Below, piece by piece: positions 36,992-45,714 of a DNA stretch of 64,000 nucleotides. Positions within the stretch are counted from its first letter, which is position 1; each line of letters opens with the position of its first letter. The notes under the pieces were generated by a model. It had not been told where the DNA came from and searched no databases. It worked only from the letters and a program-made list of their open reading frames with translations. A program made the position numbers and the translations under genes. This stretch comes from Streptomyces sannanensis (lineage in GTDB: Bacteria > Actinomycetota > Actinomycetes > Streptomycetales > Streptomycetaceae): NCBI RefSeq assembly GCF_039536205.1, contig NZ_BAAAYL010000001.1:6014001-6078000 (forward strand), given 5' to 3'.

Positions 36992-39900
36992 TCAGCTGCA
37001 GGTCTGATTGAGGGGGAAGTCGGCCGTGGTCGCCTTACCCGGCTTGATCTCGACCGATCGTGACTGCGGCGCCCAGCCGTCCTTGGACGCGGCCACCGTG
37101 AGCGGGTTGCCCTTGACGTCGAGCCAGTACGCGTACTTACCGTTCCGGTCGGTCTTCAGGGTGTAGCTCGCCGTCTTCGAGGTGATCTGCACGGTCGCTC
37201 CGGGCAGTGGCGCCGACGTGCCGGTGCAGCCGACCCCGGTAACCGTCCCGGTGATCTTTCCCCAGGTCTTGGGCGGGTTCACCGTGAGCGTCACCGGCAC
37301 CGAGGGGATCGTCCCGTACGGGGTCTTCGCGCCGATCGTGAGCTGCGCGGTGAACGTGCCCGGCTGGGTGATCTCGGCGACGTTCGCGTTGAAACTCGCG
37401 TTGACGTCAACGCTCTCGCCCGGCTGGATCGTCACCTGGGTCTTGTCCAGTGAGAGCCAGGGGACATCGCCCGTGGCGGTGCACTGGTCCTGGCCGGGCA
37501 ACAGCTCCACTTGCGTAGAACCGTAGTTTCTTCCGGCGGTACCACCGATCTTGTAGAAGCCGCAGGCGGAGCCGCTGCGGTAGAGAGTGTTGTTGGAGTT
37601 GGGCAGCGCGGCCCAGACATCGGCTTCCGGGTCGTAGGCGAAGCCCTGGTTGGTGAGCACGCTGGAGTGGTCGGTCACGCCACCGGACACGAGGAGCTTG
37701 CCGGCTGACGTCGAGGAGGCCATCCCCCACAGCTCGATCGGCAGGTCAGCGACGCGAGTCCACTTGGCGGATGCCGGGTCGTAGCTGTAGGCGTGCGTGC
37801 TGCCGATGCCATTCCACCCGCCCGCGCAGTACAGCTTGTCCTCGATGGCACCGCAGCCGAGCCAGGCGGTCCGCTCCGGATACGCCGGGCCCGAACTCCA
37901 GGAGTTCGCCGCAGGATCGTAGACCTGCACATCCGTCTTGGCGCAGTCGTTGCCCAGGCAGCCACCGACGATGTAGATCTTGCCACCCAGCACGGCCACG
38001 CCGGCGCCGGAGTACGGTTTCGGGTTGTCGGCGCCCGTGGACCAGGTGCCGCTCGCCGGATCGTAGATCTCGGTCTTGGCCACTGCAGGCATGCCCACCC
38101 CCCAGCCGCCGAAGACGTAGAGCTTGCCACCGTAGGCGGCTGCCTGCGCTCCCGCCCTGGCGACGCTCAGGTTCGGCCGAGCACTCCACGCCTGGGCGCC
38201 CGGGTCGTAGGCGTAGACCTTGTTGACGTAGGTCGTGCTGTCGAATCCGCCGACCGAGTAGACCTTGCCGCCGATGGTCGCCACAGCGTTGTCCATGATC
38301 TCTGGGTAGTCGGCCATCGTCGTCCACGGCGCCGCGTACGGCGTCGCCGACGGCTTGGCGGTCGCTGTCTGCGTGGTCTTGCCGGGCTGGAACGGCAGGG
38401 GGCTGTAGTCTCCCTTCACCTCCTGCAGCGGAGCGCCTTGCTGCGCCGCGGCGGGCTGCGCGGCGGGCTGGTAGACGCCCGGCCACTCGCCGATCTTGGC
38501 GGTCAGCGGAGCGGTTCCGGTGTTCTTCAGGGTCAGGGCGGAGCCGGCCTGGCCCTGCCAGTCGACGGTCGTGCTGAGCTGGGCCGGGCTGACCGCGAGC
38601 CGGGGGGCGGGCAGGGCGAACGTGCCGTCCGTTGCCTGGTCCGGGGCCACGTTGACCGTGATGTCCTGTGGGCTGTAGTAGCGCCCCACCGCGGCGGAGA
38701 ACTTGTGTTCCCCGGTGAGGGAGGAGAACATCCAGTAGAAGCCGTCGCCCAGGTTCGGGTTGTTCGGCGTCGCCGCCGACGTCGTCTTCTCGGTGGGCTT
38801 GTCGGCCGAGGTCACCGTGGCGCCGTTGATTCCGGCCCCGGTGTTCTTGTCGGTCACCCGGCCGACGACCAGGCCGCCCGGCAGCGGGTCACAGGTGCGG
38901 CTGCCGAGCAGGACGTCGTCGACCTGCCACCACAGGCCCCAGTCGGCGGTGAAGTGGAACCGCACCTGGACTTTGGCCTTGCCGGTGGCCTGGGACAGGT
39001 CCACGACCTCGGTCCGCGGTCCCCAGGCTCTGTCGTTGGTGTGGTGCCAGAGGGTCTTCCACGTCTGGCCGCCGTCGACGCTGAGATCGACGTCTCCGGT
39101 CTGGGACCCGATGCCGTTGTAGTCGGAGTGGAAGGTCAGGACCGGTTGGGCTTGCTGGCTGAAGTCCATGACCGGGCTGATCAGCGAGCTGTCCTGTGAA
39201 CTGGTGCGGCCGTAGTAGTCGCTGTCGAGGACGGCGAAGTTGCCGGACCCGCCGGTCCTGTTGCCGATCTTGCGGGGCTCCTTGAACACCCAGGTCTGGC
39301 CGTTGCCGACCTTGTCGTCGACGGTCCAGCCCGCCGGCTTGGTGTCGCCGTCGAAGGACTCGGTGGTGCCGTGGTACTGGAAGCCGTACCCGGCGGCAGT
39401 GCAGGTCGCCTGGTCGACCGACGCGTTGACGTCATGCGTCACATCCGCCGAACCCACCTGCACAGCCCGAGAATCCCGCTTGTAACCCGGATACACCGGG
39501 TCGACCTGCAACGTGTAGGTGCCGGAGACGGGCACACTCAGCGTGTACTTCCCCGTCTTGGGGTCGGTGTAGGCAACCGCCGTCGGCTCGCCCTCGACCC
39601 GCACCGTCGCATACAGCGGCCAGCCGTGACCGGAACCGTCATGGACCGTGCCGGTGATGTTGACGCGCGACTTCGCGGTCAGCGCGAAGTTCTCGGTCAC
39701 CGTCTGACCGTCAGCGATGGCGACACCCGAAACGGTCTTGGTGCCGTACCCGAATTTGCTCGCGCTGATGTCGTAGGTTCCCGGTGGCACGGTCAGGGTG
39801 TAGTGCCCCTGCTTGTCCGTCATCGCCGTGACGTCACCCACGGTGACCTTGGCCTCCGCCAGCGGAGCAGTGCCGTCGGTCACCGTGCCCGCGACAGTGC

Positions 39901-41242
39901 CGCGCGGCCCGGCGGGCGCGGAGCGGAACGCCGCGAGCCCGCTCGGGGTGCCGAGCCCGGTCGGCCCGTCATACCCCGGCTCTCCGGTGCACAGGTACCC
40001 AGGCGTGCAACTTCCGTTGCTCCCAGACGTCACATCATTCAGCGCGGAGGGCTGGGCGGAATACGGGTAGGAGTTGGGCGCCGAACCCGCCTCCGGCGTC
40101 CCGGCCAGCGCGTAGACCGCAGCGATGATCGGGGCGGACGCGCTGGTGCCGCCGAAGACCTGCCAGCCGCCGTGGTAGACCGCGACACCGGTGCTCGGGT
40201 CGGCGACCGCGGACACATCCGCGATCGTACGGCGCGCGCAGCCGGTGTCCTTCTGGAAAGACGGCTTGGGCACGTACCTCGAGCAGCCACTGCCCGCACC
40301 ACTCCACACCGCCTCGGTCCAACCACGGGCGGTAGATGTGTCCTTGAACAGCGAGGTGCCCCCGACCGCCGTCACATGCTGCGACGCAGCCGGGTACGCG
40401 ACGCGGTGACCGCTGTCACCGGTGGCGAAGGTGATCGCGACACCGGGGTGGTTGAAGTAGGCCTCGTTCTGGAGCTCGGTGGACAACTCGGTACTGCCCC
40501 AGCTGTTGGAGATGAACTTGGCGCCCTGGGCGACCGCCTGGTTCACGGCCACGCCGAGGTTCTTCATTTGGGCGTCGTCGGCCTCGACCAGCAGGATCTT
40601 GCAGCTCGGGCATGCCGCGCTGACCATGTCGATGTCCAGTGCGATCTCCGAGGCCCACGTGGCGTTCGCCGGCGGATAGTTGGTGGAGCCGCGCTGGTCG
40701 ATCTTCTTGAAGCAGCCGTTGGACGTGGTGCACGGCGGCAGTCCGTACTGCTGACGGTAGACCGCCAGGTCCGCCTCGGCGTTCGGGTTGTCGTGCGCAG
40801 CCACGACGGCGACGGTCGCAGTGGATCCGGCAGAGGGCAGGTTGTACGCGCTCTGCAGGTCAGCCGGACCGAAACCGGCCGGAGCGGCATCAGCCTGGAG
40901 ACCCTTCGCCGCGACGACATCGGTGCGGACCACGGCGAAGCACGACATCTCACCGGATTTTGACGGCTTGTCGCACACCTGTTTGGAGGGGTGCCGGCCA
41001 GGCGAGGTCGGGCCGGCGGCCTTCGCGGTCGGGACAGGATTCTTGGCGGAGGTAGCGGAGGTAGCGGAGGTAGCGGAGGTAGCGGAGGTGGAGGCGGTGG
41101 AGGCCGCGGCCGGTACAGCGATCACCGTGAGTGCGGCGACGGCGAGCGCCACGATCAGCGTGCAGACACGTCCGACCAGTGTGGTCAACGCGACCGGACG
41201 CGACCTGCGGCGGAATGGTCGCGCGGATGGGGGATGAGACAC
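36992..41242 (-). CDS. secreted S53 sedolisin with jelly-roll and Kelch insertions
   Basis: Protein of 1416 aa. A signal peptide is followed by an ATSATSATS linker and a sedolisin (Ser-Glu-Asp) domain: E199 and D203 (WASEIALDIDM), D276 (ATGDSG), S367 (FGGTSASAP) and a calcium-loop C-terminus. Regulatory-like beta modules then match the S8 neighbour almost exactly. Two insertions are unique: a jelly-roll/MAM-like module (coded around 39,390-38,890, from ESFDGDTKPAGWTVDD) and a Kelch-type propeller (coded around 38,330-37,500, repeats such as GGKVYSVGGF, GGKLYVFGGW, GGKIYIVGGC). The usual long pro-domain seems missing. I chose the GTG at 41242 because AGGAGAG lies 6 nt upstream and the leader of the S8 gene aligns to it. 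Confidence 0.9.
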   Translation of the reverse strand: MSHPPSARPFRRRSRPVALTTLVGRVCTLIVALAVAALTVIAVPAAASTASTSATSATSATSATSAKNPVPTAKAAGPTSPGRHPSKQVCDKPSKSGEMSCFAVVRTDVVAAKGLQADAAPAGFGPADLQSAYNLPSAGSTATVAVVAAHDNPNAEADLAVYRQQYGLPPCTTSNGCFKKIDQRGSTNYPPANATWASEIALDIDMVSAACPSCKILLVEADDAQMKNLGVAVNQAVAQGAKFISNSWGSTELSTELQNEAYFNHPGVAITFATGDSGHRVAYPAASQHVTAVGGTSLFKDTSTARGWTEAVWSGAGSGCSRYVPKPSFQKDTGCARRTIADVSAVADPSTGVAVYHGGWQVFGGTSASAPIIAAVYALAGTPEAGSAPNSYPYSAQPSALNDVTSGSNGSCTPGYLCTGEPGYDGPTGLGTPSGLAAFRSAPAGPRGTVAGTVTDGTAPLAEAKVTVGDVTAMTDKQGHYTLTVPPGTYDISASKFGYGTKTVSGVAIADGQTVTENFALTAKSRVNITGTVHDGSGHGWPLYATVRVEGEPTAVAYTDPKTGKYTLSVPVSGTYTLQVDPVYPGYKRDSRAVQVGSADVTHDVNASVDQATCTAAGYGFQYHGTTESFDGDTKPAGWTVDDKVGNGQTWVFKEPRKIGNRTGGSGNFAVLDSDYYGRTSSQDSSLISPVMDFSQQAQPVLTFHSDYNGIGSQTGDVDLSVDGGQTWKTLWHHTNDRAWGPRTEVVDLSQATGKAKVQVRFHFTADWGLWWQVDDVLLGSRTCDPLPGGLVVGRVTDKNTGAGINGATVTSADKPTEKTTSAATPNNPNLGDGFYWMFSSLTGEHKFSAAVGRYYSPQDITVNVAPDQATDGTFALPAPRLAVSPAQLSTTVDWQGQAGSALTLKNTGTAPLTAKIGEWPGVYQPAAQPAAAQQGAPLQEVKGDYSPLPFQPGKTTQTATAKPSATPYAAPWTTMADYPEIMDNAVATIGGKVYSVGGFDSTTYVNKVYAYDPGAQAWSARPNLSVARAGAQAAAYGGKLYVFGGWGVGMPAVAKTEIYDPASGTWSTGADNPKPYSGAGVAVLGGKIYIVGGCLGNDCAKTDVQVYDPAANSWSSGPAYPERTAWLGCGAIEDKLYCAGGWNGIGSTHAYSYDPASAKWTRVADLPIELWGMASSTSAGKLLVSGGVTDHSSVLTNQGFAYDPEADVWAALPNSNNTLYRSGSACGFYKIGGTAGRNYGSTQVELLPGQDQCTATGDVPWLSLDKTQVTIQPGESVDVNASFNANVAEITQPGTFTAQLTIGAKTPYGTIPSVPVTLTVNPPKTWGKITGTVTGVGCTGTSAPLPGATVQITSKTASYTLKTDRNGKYAYWLDVKGNPLTVAASKDGWAPQSRSVEIKPGKATTADFPLNQTCS
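41046..41090. repeat. 9-bp tandem repeat encoding Ala-Thr-Ser linker
   Basis: Five units of GCGGAGGTA (last base changed) on the plus strand encode repeated A-T-S near the sedolisin N-terminus. Such arrays change length easily in frame. Confidence 0.85.
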
Positions 41243-41274
41243 GTAAAGCTCTCCTAAGCGGTGCATGAAAACCC

Positions 41275-41870
41275 GAATCGTGAATTCTTGAATCAGGCAG
41301 ATCTCGGCTCATCCGTACTCCTTCAGCTGCGACTCGTTTCCGCGGCCCAGCGTGCTTTAGTACTGACTGGCGCCGTGATCACGAGCTGCTTTTCGGCCGG
41401 ATGATTTCAGCCGCGATCGTGTCGGTTTTTTCGTCGCCGCCACAGTTCAAGGGAGATTCCAGCACGTGCTCACGAATCGTGGCCCTCGCCACCCCTCATG
41501 CGATAACGAAACGCGAGAATATTTTCATTACCGTGCTGCCGAAAGCTGGATCAACCGGACGGTGTCGGCACTTTCCAGCCCCAAGGTGGAGCTCGGGGAC
41601 ACAAGAGGTTCGACAGGACACGGTGCACGAGACTTTGTTCGCCCCTTCTACCGGATGACAGGTTTACGCGGACCTTATGGGCGGCGGCACAGCTCCGTCA
41701 TCGGTCGAAAGTCGGGACAATCCCAGCGCCGGCCCGACGAATGTCGAATCATGCAGACGCCCGGCAGCTCGACATCCCCCTGAACATGCAAAAACACCTG
41801 GCCGGGACGACTGCCCCGGCCAGGTGTGCCCAGCGACCTATGGCCCCGGCCAACTCGGCATGGCGCCTAC
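41275..41870. repeat. duplicated upstream flank, copy B
   Basis: A diverged duplicate of about 36195-36830, in the same order relative to the protease start. It includes the GTGAATTCTTGAATCAGGCA stretch, the CATTACCGTGCT block and the terminator stem. No intact gene is present. Confidence 0.75.
41794..41827 (-). terminator. terminator stem, copy B
   Basis: The same 13-bp stem as at 36728-36761. The gene it once ended, to the right, is no longer recognisable. Confidence 0.65.
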
Positions 41871-41980
41871 CACGTGGCAGGGCTTCGGCGTAATCGCTCA
41901 TTGAGCATGTGGCGAACGCCTCTTGCCTGCTGACCCGGGCCGCTCACCGCTGGTAGGCATGCCGAGCCCATTTCAGAAGA

Positions 41981-42232
41981 GCTACTTGCCCCGAGCTGAA
42001 GGACGGGCAATGGGCTCACGGCGGTGTGAGGGCACGACGGCCCAGGCACGTGGCCGGGGCAGTCAGTGGCAGGCTGGCTGCAGGAACTTGTCCGCGGTGA
42101 GGAAGACGTGACTTGTACCGGGGTGCGCCCATGCCGGGCGACCACCCGCGCACACCCGAACGCCCTCGCCAGCGCCGTGCGCTGACCGGCACTCGGGTAC
42201 AGGCGGAAGCTGTACCGAAGCTCGCACAGCGT
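41981..42232 (-). mobile_element. IS605-type TnpB remnant, minus strand
   Basis: The segment 42140-42232 encodes LRYSFRLYPSAGQRTALARA, the N-terminus of TnpB (OrfB) proteins. Nothing of the nuclease core remains. At 41981-42020 the minus strand has a CCCGTCCTTCAGCTCGGGG hairpin like the 3' end / omega-RNA region of such elements. This looks like an internally deleted element. Confidence 0.55.
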
Positions 42233-42254
42233 CAGCTCGAGTCGGCCGGGGCGG

Positions 42255-42387
42255 TCCGCCTGTCCGTGGACGGGCACCGGGACTCGTCCCGGCACCGCGC
42301 AGCGAAGCGGGAACCCACCCGACACCGCAGCCTTCAACGGTGCGGTAGGCGGGAATCGCCCTCGTTCACGGGGGCGAGGATGTCAAG
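42255..42387 (+). mobile_element. IS605-type TnpB 3' end remnant, plus strand
   Basis: AAKREPT-like coding sequence is followed by GGGAATCGCCCTCGTTCACG and GGGGGCGAGGATGTCAAG, which I recognise as the usual C-terminal and hairpin end of IS605 TnpB elements. It points away from the minus-strand remnant beside it. The 5' part is missing. Confidence 0.5.
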
Positions 42388-42389
42388 GC

Positions 42390-42740
42390 GTCGACTACCC
42401 CGAGCGGCAGTACGTCGCGCTGGAGGCCCGGTGATTGCCGCGATCCCGGAGGAGCTGATCGAGCTGATTGCCGACGGCCGCTCCGCCGTACTCGACCACG
42501 GACTGTTGACCCGCAAGAAACGCGAGGAACGGAAGAACCTTGTCCGCGAGGCCGGAGGGCAACCCCGGCTCCTGTACTTCCCCGTGCCTCGCGACGAACT
42601 GCTGCTACGCCTTGGAGAGCAACCGGCGTCAGGACGCCAACGCCTTGGTGGTCGCAGAATCAGCGCTGGACGACTTTTATGCCCGATTCGAGCCTCCCCA
42701 CGATGAAGGCGAGGAGATCATCGAGCCGGACTCAACCTGA
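42390..42740 (+). pseudogene. AAA-family ATPase/kinase-like protein, truncated and frameshifted
   Basis: Translation gives VDYPERQYVALEAR, then a shift into EELIELIADGRSAVLDHGLL and PRLLYFPVPRDELLLRL, then a shift near 42612 into ESNRRQDANALVVAESALDD and EPPHDEGEEI. This matches the C-terminal half of P-loop kinase-like ATP-binding proteins common in Streptomyces. The Walker A end is gone and the left border touches the TnpB remnant, so transposition probably cut it. Confidence 0.65.
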
Positions 42741-42823
42741 CCCGCCCCCCGATGGCGACGGACCGCCGACGTCGCTCGTCACCGGAGCCCGGCATGCAGC
42801 CTGGGATCGGTTAGCGTGTCCGC

Positions 42824-43510
42824 ATGGTCAGCATGGAGTGGGACGGCCTCACCGACCGCGAGCGCTTCGGCGAGTGGTACCGGCAGGAGCGGGACCGGTT
42901 CTCGGACACCGCCCGGGACGCCGACTGGAACGGCCTGTTCGAGGAGTTGGGGAGGCATCCGGGGTGGGTCAATCTCCCCCGGCCCGGGAACCGCAGCGGC
43001 TTCGCCCCGCTGCATCAGGCGGCCTGGCACGGCGCGGACTTCGCCGTCGTCTCCCGGCTGATCGCACACGGCGCCTGGCGCACACAGCGCACCCGGGACG
43101 GGCGGCGCGCCGTGGACGTCGCACGGGAGCAGGGGCACACGCATCTGCTGGAGCTTCTGGAGCCGGTCGTGGCGCGGCAGCTCCCCTCCCCTCCGGATGC
43201 GCTGGAGCACCACTTCCATTCGCTGCTGCGGGAGAGGACCGGCCGCTGCTTCGAGGAGATCGAGCACCTGCTGCCACCGCTGTCTCCACTGACGGAGGGA
43301 CCAGCCGTGGAGATCGTCTTCCGGGTGGTCGGCATGATGGGCGGCTTCACCTACTGCCTTGAGAAGGAAGTCCTGCATGTGCACGGCCACTCGCGGATGG
43401 ACGCCGACTACGGGGACCACTACCGCGTGACTCCCGAGGGCTGGTCCAGGATCGAACGCACGCGCGTGCCGCCGCCTCCGCCGCCCGCCCCGCAGGACCC
43501 CGCGTCCTGA
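42824..43510 (+). CDS. ankyrin-repeat protein
   Basis: Protein of 228 aa. Ankyrin-like repeats lie at about residues 33-115 (GFAPLHQAAWHGADFAVVSR, DGRRAVDVAREQGHTHLLEL). The C-terminal half (EIVFRVVGMMGGFTYCLEKE) is unfamiliar, and a proline run closes the protein. Likely cytoplasmic and involved in protein binding. ATG 42824 and ATG 42833 are both possible; no strong Shine-Dalgarno is seen. Confidence 0.7.
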   Translation: MVSMEWDGLTDRERFGEWYRQERDRFSDTARDADWNGLFEELGRHPGWVNLPRPGNRSGFAPLHQAAWHGADFAVVSRLIAHGAWRTQRTRDGRRAVDVAREQGHTHLLELLEPVVARQLPSPPDALEHHFHSLLRERTGRCFEEIEHLLPPLSPLTEGPAVEIVFRVVGMMGGFTYCLEKEVLHVHGHSRMDADYGDHYRVTPEGWSRIERTRVPPPPPPAPQDPAS

Positions 43511-43706
43511 CCGGCGGACTGGCCCCGGACACGGACCGGATGCGACTCGGAGTACCGCCTGGGACGCTCGGCTCGCCGCCGGGCGCCCGTCCAGCATGCC
43601 CTGGCCTCGGGTGGAGCCGCCGCTTCCGCGTCGGCGTCGCTGTGCCGGCCGTCCTTCAACTGTTCGGGCCGGTCGCAGTGTTCGCGGGCCGGCGGGCGGA
43701 CAGGGC

Positions 43707-44888
43707 CTAGATGAGGGCGAACTGCCCGTCGGGCCCCTCCTCCCGGAGGCCGAGCACGGAGGCGGGGCGGCGAGCCGCGGCAGGCACCGGCAGCACCCCG
43801 GCCTCGTGCAGTTCCGCCCGGCCGATCAGCGGGCAGTGCCGCAACGCCTCCTGCCGCGGACGGAGTTCGCCGAGCAGCGCGAGCACCGTGATCAGCTCCA
43901 GCAGCTCCGACGTCCACTGCTGAGGCCACGCCCTGGGGCCCAGCGCCTCCAGAGTGCCGGGTTCCGCCTCCGTCGTACGAGCCGCGAACCAGCGCTCCAG
44001 GACCCGCTCCCCGGCGTGGTGGAAGTCCCAGGCCTCGGCCGGTACCGGCGAGATACGGCCCTCCCCGATGTGCAGCACCTCCTCCTCGGGGTCGTACCGC
44101 AGCTCCCGAGGACGGGGCGGAAGGGCGGCCCTCACATACGGCCGCCGTCCTCCCGGGAGCCGGGGGCGCTCGCCGTCGCGGGTGCCGCGCAGCTGCAGCG
44201 AGACGATCCGGTGGCCCAGTTCGACGCCCGCCTCCCAGCGCCCGGTGTCGGCCGTGAGCGGGACCGCGTACCCGGTGGGGGAGGGGACGGCGGCCGCGGC
44301 GGTCCAGGCGAGGAAGGACTCGGCGGTGACCGGACGGCCGTAGCGCCCGGAGAGAAGGGTGAGCAGGCCGGGCGCGAGGTTCGGTTCGACGCCGCCGGGG
44401 CGCCGGTACAGCGGCCGGACCCGCCCTGGGGCCAAGGGCAGCACGGCCGAAGGGACCAGCGCGGCGCCCTGTTCGGTCATGAAGAGCTGCCGCCCGTCCG
44501 CCACACGCCACAGCTCCGGCCGGGCGGCGTCGATCAGACGGTGGTCGGGGATCAGCCACTGCTCGTCGAACGCGTCGCGCAGGACCCGCACGGGCGCGGG
44601 GCAGGGACCGGACTCGTACGCGAAGCGCGTCGTGCTCGTCGCATGGCCGGGCAGGGCGGCAGTCGTGCTGCGCGGTGTCCGGGACCGGGTGGGGCCGAAC
44701 AGCCGCTCGCGTTCCGTGCCCTCCGCGGTGACGAGCCTGTCCCAGCGCTCGCGCAGCGTACGGGCGTCCGGAGCCAGGACCCAGGCGCGCCCCGTTCGCG
44801 GCGGTGCCGTCGACCATGGCATCAGATCGTCCAGGGGCGGGGCGCCGGCCGTGTCGCCCCCCGGCGCGCCGGTTCGCGTCGCCGTCAT
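43707..44888 (-). CDS. orphan protein resembling type ISP restriction specificity domain
   Basis: Protein of 393 aa. The stretch RVLRDAFDEQWLIPDHRLID followed by ARPELWRVADGRQLFMTEQ resembles the C-terminal target-recognition domain of type ISP restriction-modification enzymes (the family I know as ISP1_C). No helicase, nuclease or methyltransferase motif is present in it or beside it. It could be a stand-alone DNA-binding or decoy protein, or a relic of a larger enzyme that stayed open. I chose the ATG at 44888, with GGGAGGA 8 nt upstream. Confidence 0.6.
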   Translation of the reverse strand: MTATRTGAPGGDTAGAPPLDDLMPWSTAPPRTGRAWVLAPDARTLRERWDRLVTAEGTERERLFGPTRSRTPRSTTAALPGHATSTTRFAYESGPCPAPVRVLRDAFDEQWLIPDHRLIDAARPELWRVADGRQLFMTEQGAALVPSAVLPLAPGRVRPLYRRPGGVEPNLAPGLLTLLSGRYGRPVTAESFLAWTAAAAVPSPTGYAVPLTADTGRWEAGVELGHRIVSLQLRGTRDGERPRLPGGRRPYVRAALPPRPRELRYDPEEEVLHIGEGRISPVPAEAWDFHHAGERVLERWFAARTTEAEPGTLEALGPRAWPQQWTSELLELITVLALLGELRPRQEALRHCPLIGRAELHEAGVLPVPAAARRPASVLGLREEGPDGQFALI

Positions 44889-44952
44889 GCGGACGTCCTC
44901 CCCGTCAGCGTGTGCCGTCGGCGGCATCGTAGCCGCGTCGCCGGCCCGGAGG

Positions 44953-45702
44953 TCAGTGCGCCTCGACCGTGACCGAGAAGGAGAAACGGTCGCCGCGGTA
45001 GCGGATCAGTGCGACGTCCACGACTCGGCCGTCCTTGTCGTAGGTCACGCCCGTGTAGTGCAGGATCGGGCTGAGCAGCGGGACCCGCAGCAGTTCGGCC
45101 GTCTCCGGGTCGGCCAGCCGGGCCTCGACCGTGTCGGTGATCCGGCTGATCCGCACCCCGACTGTGTCGCGCAGCACTTTGGTCATCGGCCAGCGCTCCA
45201 GGTCGGCGGGGTCGACGGCGGTGGCGACATCGGGGCGCAGCGCGTTCTCGGCCCAGTTGCTGGGCTCACCGCTCTCGCCGTCGTAGCGCAGCCGCCGGTA
45301 CGTCATGATCTCGTCCAGGCCGGGGAAGTACTCGGCGAGCTCGCCGGGTACGGCCCGCGGGCCGTACCCGAGCAGGGTGGTGCGTTCACCGGACTGCTGG
45401 GCCACGATCGCGTCGACCGAGCCCAGCAGCCGGACGGGGGAGCCGCGCCGGGCGCCCGGTTCGATGAAGGTGCCGCGCCGCCGGTGCCTGGTGATCAGGC
45501 CTTCCGCCTCCAGTTCCTTGAGCGCCTGCCGCATGGTGAGCACGCTGACGCCGTAGTGCCCGGCGAGCTGCTCCTCGGTGGGCAGCCGCAGCGGATCCTG
45601 CGGACGGCGGCCGAGTATCGAGGCGCGCAGGGACTGGGAGACCTGATACCACAAGGGGAGCTTGCGGTTCAGGACCAGTGAGTCGGGGGCGAAGGCGGTC
45701 AC
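44953..45702 (-). CDS. GntR-family (HutC/UTRA) regulator
   Basis: Protein of 249 aa. N-terminal GntR winged helix (LRLPTEEQLAGHYGVSVLTM) and a C-terminal UTRA effector domain (about 90-245). It is the second gene after hmgA, 12 nt apart, so it likely controls tyrosine/homogentisate catabolism and itself. Start GTG 45702 with GGAGA upstream. The inverted repeat at 47071-47098 is its likely operator. Confidence 0.9.
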   Translation of the reverse strand: MTAFAPDSLVLNRKLPLWYQVSQSLRASILGRRPQDPLRLPTEEQLAGHYGVSVLTMRQALKELEAEGLITRHRRRGTFIEPGARRGSPVRLLGSVDAIVAQQSGERTTLLGYGPRAVPGELAEYFPGLDEIMTYRRLRYDGESGEPSNWAENALRPDVATAVDPADLERWPMTKVLRDTVGVRISRITDTVEARLADPETAELLRVPLLSPILHYTGVTYDKDGRVVDVALIRYRGDRFSFSVTVEAH

Positions 45703-45714
45703 GGCATCTCCGTA

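Noticed and set aside
37793..39199. 468-codon plus-strand frame inside the sedolisin gene
   Set aside because: Antisense to a well-supported protease; the translation has no recognisable domain.
41046..41090. possible CRISPR-like repeats
   Set aside because: The 9-bp units are contiguous without spacers and code for a protein linker.
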